Assembly (NCBI GenBank): GCA_000499405.2
Contig: HG738138.1
Coordinates: 3,274,368 to 3,338,367 of the forward strand
Origin: Onchocerca volvulus
Taxonomy: Eukaryota > Nematoda > Chromadorea > Rhabditida > Onchocercidae
DNA: 64,000 bases
Direction of reading: 5' to 3'
Under the pieces are notes generated by a model. The model ran no database searches and was not told the DNA's origin. It saw nothing but the letters and a program-made list of their open reading frames with translations. Below, one piece after another: positions 25,538 to 38,700 of this stretch; the first letter of the stretch is position 1; the number at the start of each line of letters is the position of its first letter. The position numbers and the translations under genes are program-made.

Positions 25538-27210
25538 AATTTTCTTTTTTTTTTTTTTAAATTCGAAAATTATATAAAATTATTAGAATGCGTAATTCTC
25601 GTGAAAGGAGTTCATATTTCAAGCTAACCTGGATTTAATGAATATGCTGATGGCGCATAAATTTGATTTAGAAACGAAAATTGAAATTGACTGACACATA
25701 ACACAATAAGCCATTTGCTTAACAAATGTATTTGTTAGAAAAGTTTTAAAAAAGTTGCACATCGAAATTTGAAGCGAAATCACTGTTGTGACGAATTGAT
25801 AGTTTTTCCTTTTTTTTTTTTTTTTTTTTTTCTTCAGCATCAAAATGGAATGTGTAAGAAATAGTTTCTATAATTATCGTATTTTCTATATGGTAAATAT
25901 TGCAAATCCAAAATTAGTCTAGACAAGAGAGAGAGATGATCTTTCCAGATATTAAGCTAATGGAATTAGCAATTAAGCGGGAAGAATTTACAGAAATCAT
26001 TGAATATTCTTTCTGCAAAAATCAGTTGCTTTTGAAACGAGAAATATGGGATGAAGAAGTAAATAAAGATGAGATGAAGCAGATGATGATGAAGTTGTAA
26101 AAAGAAGAAAATGGAAGAAAGGGTACTAATGCCAAGGATAGAAAGTTTAATGATGAAGGTTAGAGGTAGCGTGCGCAAATTTGAGGCGATTTTAAGAAAT
26201 AGCTGAAAAGAGAAAGAGATGATAGTATTACATCAAATATGAGAGGAATTCATCCATCTAGTAACACTTTTAGAAAAGGGAAAGCGATGAACTTTGCGCT
26301 ATTCTCGAGTCTTGCCAGTGCGAGCTCGAGCTTTTAGTTGTTGTTGCTCAGAATCCAACACACATTAGCTTCTTCTTCTTCTTCTTCTCCGACCTCTTCT
26401 CTGAAGAACTCACAATATCTTGCTTCACATTTCATCAACACAATCATCTCTCCTAAGAATAGCACTAACATTCTCAAAATTAAATATCCAAAATGCATCA
26501 TTGATTGAACGAGCAAGACATACAGATAGAGAGGTATATATATCGATACCTTTTGATCATCTTTCCTAAACTAAATCTGATCATCATTTACTGATTAGTG
26601 CATTCAGTACAGTATGGAAGACAAAAGTAATCTTCACTCGAAAACAAGAAAAATCATCAAATCAAATTTCCAGATATCTAGAATAACAAATGGAACTTCT
26701 CGCACTGATATGGTAACCATCTTCCAGAGATAATCATCAATTTGATAATAGGATTGAACGAAGTGGAATTTATATCGATCCTCTTGTTAGGATATATAGC
26801 ACTCCATGAATCATTCATTCATACTTTTCTTTCGAATAAAATAAATCAAAGCAGTTCAAGACAAAACAAATCTATCCACCGTTCAAGCACTTCCGCACTA
26901 CCAACCAATAATATTCGAACACAATTCATCAGCAGAACATTGATTTCTGCTGAGAAAGTGAACTTAAAACAAGCATTCCAAAAATAAATTTTACTCTCCT
27001 TTACTTCTTTTTTCTGTTGCTGAAAATCCTATCAAAACTGCATGACGAAGAACATGAAATTGGTAATCATCAGTTTTTAATCGTAGTGTACTAGAATGAT
27101 GATTGAGCTTTTGTCGTTATCATTTCCGAACTTCAACAATTCATACTTTCAGAGTTAGATTATTCGATAACAAAGATTGCAAGCAGACAAATAATCATTA
27201 ATTTACAAAT

Positions 27211-27267
27211 ATTTCTTACTAAATCGCTCGAGCTAGAAAAATCTGCTCGAGCGATATAGTAAGAAAT
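27211..27267. repeat. Inverted repeat (23-bp arms, 11-bp loop)
   Basis: The arm ATTTCTTACTAAATCGCTCG (continuing AGC) at 27211-27233 is repeated in reverse complement at 27245-27267 with one mismatch in 23. The loop is 11 bases. This would form a very stable hairpin and is unlikely to arise by chance. It could be a structured RNA, a cruciform or a relic of a small inverted-repeat element. Confidence 0.9.
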
Positions 27268-29018
27268 TTATTAAAAATTAAAAAAAATTTTTCTATTAAA
27301 ATTTAAGAAAGTATCTTTCCCTAATAAATTCTTACTGCTATTAAAAGTCTTTTAACTTATCGAAACATTTTTAGACCGTTTCTGACTGGTGTAATTTTTC
27401 AAATGCACTGAAAAAAACAATTCAGTTATTTTAGTATTAACTGAGCAGGTAATTCGAACACGTTGAAATGATCAATTGCTACCATGAACTAGAAATGCTG
27501 CTTGACTGTTACATGAGAAATGATAGAATTATCTTTTTATTTTAAAATCACTAATGAGATTTCAACTTCAATTTCTTCCTAGAAATATAGCAGTCAAAAT
27601 TGTCCGGATTCAAGGACGATTATTAGATTGAATATTTTATTAATTTAAAAAGATGAAGAAATTGGAAATTTCTCCTTCATAATAACAAAAAGTATATAAG
27701 AAAAATTTGCGATTAACAGGGAAGCAATAATGGAAGATTAAAATAACACTATATCGTTTCAAAATTAGAGACAAGAGAGTTACTAGATCACAGATAAGAA
27801 CCAATTCAATTTTAGAGTTGAATAGGATGGAAATATTTCCGAGCAAAATTGCTCTAAAAGCTACCAGCGCAACTGTGCATTCCTAAACTGATCGACACTC
27901 AACAGCTGATAGTGTCAGTGGCCGACAAACCACTTCAGCCTTCCACTTTTCAGATATTTTATTCACTTCCCAATCGAAATTTTGCTCCATTAATTTTATA
28001 TCACCTCGTCACGTTAAATACTGAACTAGTAAAAGTGAAAACTTTCAATTACAAAGCAAAAAGTATGATCAATTGCAGACCGAGAAAAGTGAAGGCATCT
28101 TTATTATCTAATCGTCCCATAAGTTTAATCATGGTTTCGTTGATCTACAATTGATGGTCTACATGTTAGTTAATTTTCTCTAAAGATTACGGCAATCGAT
28201 ATGCAGGATTATCTTGGTCTTTGAATCAGAGATCGTAAGAAATTATTGCCTGGAATTATTTTTCTTTTTTTTCGAAATGATTTCTTGAATTATTTCTTAT
28301 GACCAATCAACATTACAATGGAGCCACAACAAATCTATATTCTGTCGAAAATAGATAGTTCGTTGACACTCCGACAGCTTTTTTTGAATTAATTTGGATG
28401 GCTCTATCAAGGACCACAAAAACTTGTGTTTCCATTGTTAAATGGATTACTTTTCAACTAAAACTAATACTTACTAAAGTCAACTGAAATAACAGATGAT
28501 TTTCATAAAGAAAGCAAATGTGCATAAGCAGATTAAAAAAAAAAAAGAAAAAGACACATATAAAGCAAAACAATACAAAGACAACACCAAATTAGCAGAT
28601 TAATCCGTATTGAAATAAGACATGGAATTTTAAAAAATGCTAGGAAGACACTATTCTAGATGTGAACACTACATGCGTCAGAGTTCTGCAATTAATATAG
28701 TTCAAGAATCAAGATCGATACAAACCAAAAGTGATTTAGATACTGGCTTAAGATAAATTCTGCAAGATCCATAAAATAAAGTCTAATGAAGAAAATAAAA
28801 CATATGTACAATACTGCCTAATAAAAAATATTAAATACTTAGAACTGAAGGAATTTGGAAGCAAATAAGTAGATTAAAAGAATTTAGAAACCAATTTATC
28901 ATAAATTGGAGAATTGCTGTACAAACTGATTTTCATAATATACTTGTTAGTGGATTCGAAGAATATTTAAAAAATTCCTATTCAAATCGCACTGCGATTT
29001 CCAAAATTTATGTCAAAG

Positions 29019-29058
29019 TATATATATATATATATATATATATACTATCTATCTATAT

Positions 29059-29129
<71 letters not shown>

Positions 29130-29135
29130 TAGATA
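29019..29135. repeat. AT and GATA microsatellite
   Basis: A (TA)n run at about 29019-29044 is followed by short CTAT units and then about 19 copies of GATA/AGAT to 29135. The CTAT-ATAT-GATA junction is itself palindromic. The repeat is probably length-polymorphic. Confidence 0.97.
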
Positions 29136-29265
29136 TACAAATATACAGATAAATTCTAAATTCACAGCTTGAAAAATATTAATGAAATTTATAACAGAGA
29201 ATCACAACATAGTAAAATTCAAATTGCATCCTCTCCATTCCAATGACCCAAAAATAATCGGTAAA

Positions 29266-32200
29266 TCATCGCAAGTCAACAATAACTGCTGCTAACGAAT
29301 TTTCGAAACGTACGTCATGACAGTAAAAAAACAGAGCTGCCGAATCTTCATGTGGATGAAAACCTGTTTTACGGCAACCGCTAATTTCCTTCATACCGCG
29401 TTCTGACAAACGAAATATACCTACTCTGAAATTAGTCATAGTTATAATCAAACTAACAGATAAAATTCTTATTCAGTTAATGTCAACAAACAAGACAGAA
29501 GGGTTTCATTTCAGATTCCGATGTATAAACCAATTTTCTACTTCAGGGATAAAATAAACCTTACTCATTGAATTTTGGAGCAACGACGATCGCAATAGCT
29601 TCTGACAACATCAGCTGATAAGAACAGTGCGTATGAAGATCAACACTAGAAAGGAACGCTGTCTGTGATGGATGAGTCTGCAATTTAAAATAAGATGATA
29701 AAGAAATATAGAACAAAGTAGACTGAAATGTATGAAATGAACAGAAAACTCTACATATTATCAGTTTGCCTTCGGAAACTTATCACTCATCTGTCAGTAC
29801 TTCTGAATGAAATTTGATAAGGAATCTTCTAAAACAGCATGTACGGTGGAAATTTCCCGATTTAAATATTTCGAAATTCTGGCAGAGGTAATTACAAGCT
29901 TGAACCTTGATTTAATAAAACTTTGCCATTGCATATGATGGAGCGTTCAAAAGAATATAAGAAATGATTTACGTTTGTGTTTAGTGGACAACACTGACCA
30001 CTAAAAACGTATTAACTGAAATAGTAAGAAAATAGTTCATCGATAATTTGAAAAAAATACATGTATCCATCCCAAAGTGATCAAATTGTTGACATCTTGA
30101 TATGCAAATACTTCTTCTTCGTTATGCGTATCACAACTATCAGCAGCACCAGTTTGCTTCGGTACCACGGCATGTGTTATACGACATACTCCCCCACTGA
30201 TCTTAAAAAGTATCTATAAAGATGATATTCTATAATTTAACCAACCAAAAGCAGATTTCTGGAAGAAAGAAATTGAGGTGATTTTAAAAAATGTATTTTT
30301 TAAAGCATCTAAATTGAATTTTTCCACACCTTTTGTATACAGCCCTTCTTCTCCAAATATGTCATTTGCAGTGCGATTTTAATAATTTAAATGTAACTGT
30401 AATATTTCTTAGCTTTCAGGCACACGAGAAAAGTTGTTTTCCACAAGCCTAAGCCAAGGAACAGTAAATTTAGTAATTACAAGAGATCATATCAAAAGAA
30501 TAGTAACAAATTCTTTACATAAAATGAAAACAATGCCAAAAGAAACTTAAGATTTAAAAGAGAATCACCACATGAAACGCTCCTTCTCAAAGCAGACTAA
30601 GAAAAGAAAATTCAAGATAAAATTCTATTATTTAACAGTTATCGAAAAAAGAAAAAAACAAGTGAACAGAAGTGACATGGAATTGATGCAAAACTAACCA
30701 ATGAGCCACATAAAATCCCGCATGTTTCCACATTACGGCTCGTGTTCACTTGCGCCAGGCGCACAAAATTTTCTACAAGGTCGCCCGCAACAACAACTTC
30801 TTTGTGATCGAGAATCCTGGTCATGTTATTAGATGCAATAATTACATCAAAACTCTCATATTTTGAATTGCATAGAAACACCGCTTAACTCGAACAAATC
30901 TTAAACAGTTAAGAAAACAAAAACAAAAATCATTCAAATGATTTCGATTTAATGATAATTTGTACTATTTCACAATAAAATTCTCTTGCACCTTGAATGT
31001 AAATTTTGGCAGAAATTTCCACAAATTCAAGTAAATCCAGTAATCGAATAAATTGAGGAAACTGCATAACTTGAAAAGAATGCTCAACCTGCTGTCAATT
31101 GTCGCAGAACATGGCTTCTTGTAATCAGCTGTTTCGAGAAACCCGCTATGAGTTATGACATCATGATCCGATGATGCATCCTTTTTTCGAATCAGAGCTG
31201 CACTCTGTATTAGCCATATAACTAATAGAATTATATGTAGCTTATACTACATGAATGTAATCAAATAAATGCACAAATGATTTTAATCAGAAATCTAAAC
31301 AACTGTTGAACATATTTAAAGCATACATCAGCAGAAGCTCTCTCCAAATTCTGTTTTGCTAGGATTGCTTCTTCTTCATACTTCTTTTTCAATCGTTCCT
31401 TTAGTGCTTCCGCCTTCATAAATGCATCCCGCAGTACTGTTTCTGCCTTGGTCTTTTCAGCCGACGAAAAGCCCTTGTACTGTTTGTGCTTCGGTAATCC
31501 TTCAACGGTTAAGCTGCAATAAATGAAATATCTTCAGCTTTCTCGAGAACTCTGCTTGTTCCAAAATAAAGGACAAAAACAAGATACGTTTTGTTTGAGA
31601 AATGAAGACCTAAGAAAACCTGAAAGCAAAACATGAAGATAGCGATTAAAGACTGCTTAAAAGACTGATCTTTGCAAGCTCCGTCAAGCAGACTAAATCA
31701 AAAAGCTAGCGATATCTTTGTAGGGACTGCTTAGAAGAGTAATTTTTATAGGGAGAGAAATTCAGAACAAACCTCACAAACCGCATATAATAAATAAATG
31801 CTCTTTCGTAATCCTTATCTTCCATACAAAAGCCAGCGACACGATATATTTCATTCAAACTTCGGTAATAACTGGAAAAAAAATATATAGGTGTGACATG
31901 CAAGCTTATAGTGACGAATCCAACAGTAATTAAGGAGCAGCCATGTTATATTAATCAGGAATAGAGGAAGATACGCAGCTGAAGCATGTTTTCACTTGTC
32001 TTTTTTTAAATTGCATTCAAATTTAAAATAACTTTCATAAAGAAAGATGAGGAATCCATAATTAAAAAAAGCTACTTTTTTATAAGACAGCTGAAAAAAA
32101 AATATTAAAAAAAGAAAATTCCAGTTAATGCATTGGCTTGATTAAAAGAACGAAATGATACACCGAAACTCTGAGGTAACAAGAAATAAATTTTCACCGA

Positions 32201-32512
32201 AAGAATAGATTAAGCATTAATTACTTCCTTTATCATTTAAGCAAAGCGAAAATTCTAAGATACTACAGTGAAACTTATACGTAATAATAATTTTCAATAT
32301 TATAGCATCCGCCAGAAACTCTACTCATCGTCGCAGGTTTAAAAACAACGATTTGGCAAGGTTCAGGATCGCATATAGCGATGTAATGAAACGTAAAATA
32401 GATCTTGTTGCTTTTTTAAACATGATTTCTGGGCTTACAACTGCTCAAATGAAACTCAAAAATCAAACCGATTAATAGGGACTGTTGGGCTGACTTCCTG
32501 AGTTGATGCCAT
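29266..32512 (-). CDS. STAMBP: AMSH/STAMBP-type JAMM deubiquitinase
   Basis: Eight exons: 32512-32469, 31871-31773, 31513-31327, 31204-31089, 30816-30699, 30213-30061, 29677-29565, 29425-29266. All phases agree; 990 bases, 329 residues, complete from ATG to TGA. The N-terminal half matches the MIT-like region of AMSH ([20 protein letters not shown], then [11 protein letters not shown]). The C-terminal half is the MPN+/JAMM metalloprotease: [12 protein letters not shown] with catalytic Glu about 179, then [17 protein letters not shown] with zinc ligands His239, His241 and Asp252 and Ser249. The AMSH-specific Cys-rich zinc segment (HTHCSYQ and [10 protein letters not shown]) is also present. 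AMSH enzymes cleave Lys63-linked ubiquitin chains on endosomal cargo in the ESCRT pathway. The protein is shorter than vertebrate STAMBP (about 424), mainly in the linker, where SH3- and clathrin-binding motifs would lie. It is divergently paired with the TMPPE-like gene. Confidence 0.93.
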
Positions 32513-33050
32513 GTTCAAAGTAATTCTCATTCGAAGGCTCGGATCACATATCACATCTATATTTTGTTCCATTTCTAAACAATTAAATCATAAGTTCTAC
32601 AATACCAACCTGGCCAAGCTAACAGGCCCTTACCATTCATCTCAATCAACTAATAACTTCGCATCACGCAACAATCAACCCTCTCCATCTCACCGTTTGT
32701 AGCATGTAGATGGAATGCAACATCCCCATGAAACAAAAAATTTTAAGTGCATGGTCTTTTTTTTGGTGGGAAGGGTTTCACGAATTCATTTTTTTCAAGT
32801 GGGGAATTGGTAATAATGTTATGATTGGTTGCATAAAAGGGGGAATTTTCGGTTAAAATGAATCATTCGTGGAAAATGTTGCTTTAGAAGTCGATCTCTG
32901 TCTTATTCTTTTCTCTCTTTTAAAATCAGGAGATTTGGCTTTTAATTGGGACGAACTACGCGCTAAAAAAAGTATTACCGTATGCTCTTGTTTGTAATTG
33001 CTCGTTATGCTTTTAGATGTACGTGACTTTTAGATTAGTATATAATAAAG
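32513..33050. promoter_or_regulatory. Shared intergenic region of two divergent genes
   Basis: 538 bases separate the start codons of the STAMBP-like gene (-) and the TMPPE-like gene (+). Both promoters must lie here or within 5' UTRs. No TATA box or known operator was recognised. A trans-splice-like acceptor (cttttag) occurs about 35 bases and another (acttttag) about 18 bases before the plus-strand ATG. Confidence 0.5.
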
Positions 33051-35762
33051 ATGAGGAGGATATTATTGATATTGCTTCCTGTTTTTTTGCTGACTGAGGC
33101 GACTTTTTTTGTGCTGAAATATTTTCTAACGGGCATACCTTATATGGCCTTGGTCCGCCTAAATATTGTTTTTTTACAACAATTTGTTATAATTTGTGGA
33201 TCAGTTTTTATTTGGTGGAATCTATCTCCAGCTATTGATGGGTGGTATGTTCACTCATATTTTTCTTTCATATTTTCGGGAGATTTAAAGTTCTAGTGCT
33301 CCAAATAAATTTTATATTGTATATTTCAATTTTGATCTTCTTTCTTACTACAAAGTTTGCAGTTCTTTGGGTAACTTAGCAATACAACCGTCATGTAATC
33401 ATTGGCTAACTGTTTATGTTCAAAGTATTCTAAAGGTGAGATTTTCCAAGTGTGCTCTTCCATTATGCTGGTAAATGTTACGGCTGTTGAAAATTATTCG
33501 AGGATTTTCTTTGTTTCAAGAACAAGCAATCTAATCATCAAATAAATTGATTTGGAATGGTTTGGCACAAGGGTGACTACCCAGGTATGATTGTGTATGG
33601 CGTTCATTCGAACTTTCATTAGAGATCTGCAAGAATGAATTTCTGTTCAGTTTATCCTGGTGACCCCTTCAATTTAGAAACTCGCTTTACTTTAAATGAT
33701 TATTTAACTTCTGCAGACAGTAACTTCAGGCTTTTATAATCCTTATCTTATTTCTTGCGCACATTTGTTCGATGTTTTATTATCTGTGGATTGGTGAAGA
33801 ACCAAATATATTTGCAATGATTGCTCTAACATCGGTTGCAGTCCATATTTATCTTGTATTTTTCTTACTCGTTTTTTTATTGATGCAGTCGATATTCCGC
33901 TTTATACTTCTTGCGGATTCGAAACACTTCAAAATCCTAAGGTTTTCATTTTATATTTATCTCATCATCATTTTTAGCTTTGTTCTGTGTGAAATAAGAC
34001 ATTCATTCTTTTGTATTCAATTTCTACATAATGAGTGTTAGTAGTAGGAATAATTTACCTATATATAGATGAGCTAAATTTGTTTTTATCTATATTCATG
34101 ATTAACCTAAGTTGGCGATTTTGTGTAAATCAGCGGTTTAATTGCAGTTTATTTTTAACTATGATCAGTTGATTATTAAAAACAAGTTCAGTTCGTCTGT
34201 CTATAGGTAAATTATCCATATAACACTCATTTCATCATGTATAAATTATTTATATATTATTTATAAAATCATTTATAGATTCCTTTGAAATGCTAAAAAC
34301 TTTTCTTGCTGCTAGGAAATCACGATTGAATTTCAGATTGTTGGTTGCAAATGAGCTTTCAAATCGTCTTTTCACTATTGTATTGGCAGTTGTCATCGTT
34401 TTAGGAGGCCTTTGGGCTGCTTTGTCACCACCTGTTGTACGTCATGTTACAATCGAAATCGAAAACTTGCCAGAGGCGCAGAAAGACTTTACAATAGCTC
34501 TTTTGTCTGATCTTCATATTGGACCAACTGTTGGTCGTTCTAAAATCCAGGAGATGGTGGATATTATAAACCCCTTAAAACCGGGTATATTGGTCATTTT
34601 TTATTTATAGTCTCGGCATACAGAATTAGATACACAGCATATTGTTGTTATATCTTTTTAGATATGATCGCTATATCTGGCGACTTTGCGGATGGTAGTG
34701 TGCATAGTCTGGAAAGAGCTGCTTATCCTTTAAGTAATCTAACTTCAAAATATGGTATATATTTTGCCACAGGTAAAGAATTAATGTGCTTGAAATATAA
34801 AGAATCACACGTTTGTAATGTTCCTGTTTAAATCTTTTTTTTTTTTTTCAACACTATTTCAGGAATGATTGCTTCATTGTGTTGTTGTATTATTATTTGA
34901 AAGCAGGGGAATGAATACCAGTTACAGGTAATCATGAATATATTCATGGAAATGTTGAGGAATGGTTCATATTTTTAAGGAAAATCAATATTATACCTCT
35001 TCATAACAAAAATAAAAGGATTTTGGTTGGAAATTCTAGAATTTGCGTAGCTGGAGCCGATGATTTGTTTGCGAAATATTCGAGGTTACCACATTCTCAA
35101 TCACTTTATTGTTTTTATTCAATCTCATTTTTTTAACTAGAGAATTTTAATGTTGATTTGCATCCAGTAGTTTATTTATCATTTATAAAACGATCTGTAG
35201 CTTTCATACATAGAATGTATGTGGGGTTAGATGAAAAAAGGGAAGCATTTAAGAATTTATCAAGTAGATTTTGTTGTTATCGTTAATATTACGAAGGTGT
35301 ATTTTATTTAAAGACTGTTTTCTCATCTTTTGTAGACTCGCTGGACATCTAATGGATTATAAAAGAGCGTTAAGAGGATGCTACAAAAATGACACAACAA
35401 TTATGCTTATTCACCAGCCTAATGCTGTTCGCATAATATTGAAAGACATTGAAACCGCTAAAAATGTTGATCTTATTCTCTCAGGTTGATAATAAATAGT
35501 ATTGATATTTTGAAACACGAAGAGAATAACTGTACAGACCAGATTTGAAGTTGTATTTTACAACACTTTTTCAGGACATACACATGCTGGGCAGTTATAT
35601 ATATTTGTACCGCTGGTGTATTTTTGGAATGCTTATTTCCATGGTCTTTATTACAATAAGGCTACAGGAACTCATATTTATGTTTCAGCAGGTGTCAATT
35701 ATTTTGGCCCACCAGTTAAAGTTTTTGACGCAAATGAGATAATTCTCATTAAGTTAGTGTGA
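33051..35762 (+). CDS. TMPPE: Multi-pass membrane metallophosphoesterase (TMPPE-like)
   Basis: Eight exons: 33051-33244, 33363-33435, 33730-33941, 34316-34584, 34662-34772, 34928-35084, 35336-35484, 35575-35762. All phases agree; 1353 bases, 450 residues, very close to the usual TMPPE length. The N-terminal 200 residues hold about five membrane segments, for example ILLILLPVFLLTEATFFVL near the start and LFTIVLAVVIVLGGLWAAL just before the catalytic domain. The calcineurin-like domain has every metal motif: SDLHIG (about 224-229), SGDFADG (255-261), TGNHEYIHG (286 on), IHQPN and SGHTHAGQ (388 on). It should therefore be an active dinuclear-metal phosphoesterase tethered to a membrane; the substrate is not known from sequence. 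AATAAA is at 35938-35943. The gene name rests on domain order and length, so another membrane metallophosphoesterase family is possible. Confidence 0.9.
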
Positions 35763-38700
35763 CAGTAAATTTCCTATATTTATTAATTTTTTTTTATAAG
35801 TTTGGTAACTAAAGCGCTGAATTATTTCAAGCATTGACGAAATCCGATTATTTGTGACTCTGTTGTTAATGATATTTTCCGATCATTAATAGCTTTTTTG
35901 CATAGTTTTTTTCATTAGAAATTTATTGCCAACATGTAATAAATAAAAAAGCTTTGTGATTACTCAATTCAGCCAATAATAAGATTTATAGTGATGTTTT
36001 CTTTAGTTTAGTTTAATATGTAGCGAGATTACTCTATTTGAAAATTTGCCTAAGGCTTATTCCTGGAAAGTTTTATATTTTCTTCGATATGCCATATTTT
36101 GCAAATGTGCTTGTAAATATGTAGAATCTATCAGAATTTCAGTCGTTGTTAATGATTATTTACTATTTGTTTGATTTATTTATTATTATATTTTGTTGTT
36201 AAATTTAAGACGTGTCTGGTCAGGTTACCTATCCTATCAATGTGTGCTATATCATTCTTTCTTTACGACTGATTCTTCAAAAATAGCGAAGAAATATTCA
36301 TTTACAACAGAAATTTAAAATGGCAAGACTGTTTAACGTTGTATAGTCATTTTAGCATTGTACAGAAAGTTGTTTTTCTGATTCAATAAATTCTTTTTAA
36401 AATTCATTTTGTTTAAACATGCATCACTGGGCTTTTTTTGATATGAGTAGCATGGAAAGTAGATTATTTCGAAGGAAATGGTATGAGAGAATTGATAAAT
36501 GGATAGAGAAATATTTAATATTGCGAGAACTTTTTTCTCGTTTGACTTTTACAATAAAAGTTGGAAATTGCGAAGAGTTGGGTGGGTACAATTTGAGTGG
36601 TTGTATTGAAATTTGTCAATCTAGAATTTTTATTGAATGTACCAGAATAGGATATTTTTTTGGTAATTAAACATCATTATGGATATAAAAAAGTGCTCGA
36701 AGTCACAATCTGTACATGATACAAAATTCTGCGATGCATGAGTATTCGGTCTTAGAACAACTCCATCTTCGATTATCGACTCAGTGTTGGCTGAAAAAAA
36801 AAGAAATTTTATCTTGAGTTACTATTTATTCCTAAATATCTGTCAAACGAGATTTTGGCTTTGATTCTGTACAAATTATAAAATTATGCAGCAATACTTG
36901 CGCAGTAAAAATACAAATAGGTACTAAGGAGTAGTGTATAAACTTCTCAAAGCTTTGAAATCAATCTGAATTTCACTCTCAAAATAACTATTTCAATTTC
37001 GTATGAATACTCTACTCAGTCTTACAGTTCAATGATTCACAACTATACATTTGTAAAAAGCATCTTAATTCGTTTTAAAAAAGAGTTTATAAGCGGGGGA
37101 AAAATTATTTAGTCACATTTCTCATCAAATATGCTAATGAAGGTGGTTTTCAGCACTTCTTCCGCTATGATTAAAATCGGGCATCTAAATGCATTCCTGG
37201 TTCTGGGCCATTTGTTTTGTCGTACGGTAAAGCTAACTTACCATTTTACGTGATACGTTCGATACAAATATTTAGCGAATATACCGTGCTGAATAGAACT
37301 GAAAGAATGCAAATGCAACAAGGATATAAAATGTTCGGAAATTCTAATTTGAAAAAATATGATTGAAGTAATAACTATCAGAATTCCAAATATTCATGTG
37401 AATTTGGATAGCCTGTGAATTTTATGCAATTGTTCAATGGAAAATGAACACCTGAAAATTAGCATGAAAAGTGATTACAAAACATATAATTTATGCATCG
37501 ATTTTTATGGAACAAAATTTCTCAAATGTTGAAGAATTTCGATGCTTTTTCAAACCAAATATGTAACTTTTTCATAAATATCGATAACAAAGTTAACATT
37601 TGTTATAATATATGTGCTATTTAGATCAAAATAATTAAGTTATCATGACATGGATGGCAATTAGATTTCGCTAAATGTCAAATTATAAGCTTATTCAGTT
37701 ATTGTCGCTAGCACAAGAGATAAAAATAGGTACTAATTCTTGTAGTAGCAAAAATATTTTAATTATCTTGTTCCATTTATTCTTGACGACATGGATATTC
37801 TAAAAAAGATTTTGGATTTAACAAATCACGGAATGCTTTTTCTGTTCAGTTCTTTTCTGGTTAACTGATATGAATAATATCTTGTTTTATAAAAAAGGAG
37901 TATTTATCACGACTCCATGATTGTGGAAGAAACCAAGTAATGAAGAAAGCACATTTTTATCGAATTTTAAGCAATACATAAGACTGTAGAAAATGGCATA
38001 TTTGTTATCACTTGCGGATATTTCAATTTTGAGCTCTAGCGTCATAACAGTATCAAGTCTTTATATCTGAATAAGACTATATTGAAGATTTTACCAATAT
38101 GATTGATTTTTAAAATTAAATCCGTCAACAGATGTAACACTTTGTCTATATATCGAACTGGAATAACATTCTCTTGACAGATTAAAAATTAATCGATTAT
38201 ATTTAAAATTATTACATTTTTATTTCTGTGATCTAAAAAGGGAAGATTCAGTTGACTTTCACATGCAAAGCGTGCAATTGTACAGAAAAGAAATCCTTTC
38301 GAAAGGAATAGGTGTCAAAGCTTATGGAATAATTATGCTTTTGATAATTCAAGTTTAAATACTTAATTTGTAAACATTCAATGATGATTGAGAAAAAAAA
38401 AAGGGGGAAAAAAAAATGAGCCAACACCTGTTGACTTATTTTCATAGAATAATGTAATTTTTAGTTTTTATCAAACATAATTGATGCACAGGAAAAACTT
38501 CCTTAGTTTTCTTTTTTGTCACACAAATAACGATTGGTTACACACTGGGAAGTATCGAAAAATTTTATCATCTTTGTTATCAACGAACAGAAATCTTTAA
38601 TTTACACTCTCTCAATTTCGCCAAGTTTAATTTTTTTTTTTCGCATTAGAATGACAAATTAATTAGTTATCTTATAATGACCGTAAGAATTGGAAGACAG

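Larger units (their letters stand above)
25538..29265. other. Spacer upstream of the LIM locus, no gene seen
   Basis: About 3.7 kb between the 5' end of the LIM locus and the 3' end of the STAMBP-like gene, both on the minus strand. Apart from the hairpin at 27211-27267 and the AT/GATA microsatellite at 29019-29135, I see only AT-rich sequence with chance frames. The LIM promoter presumably lies here, but no element was recognised. Confidence 0.55.

Noticed and set aside
29019..29135. CRISPR-like or telomere-like array
   Set aside because: It is a plain AT/GATA microsatellite without spacers or telomeric TTAGGC units.
36419..36670. 83-codon plus-strand frame starting MHHWAFFD
   Set aside because: No family resemblance, promoter, splice or polyadenylation context; treated as a chance frame.
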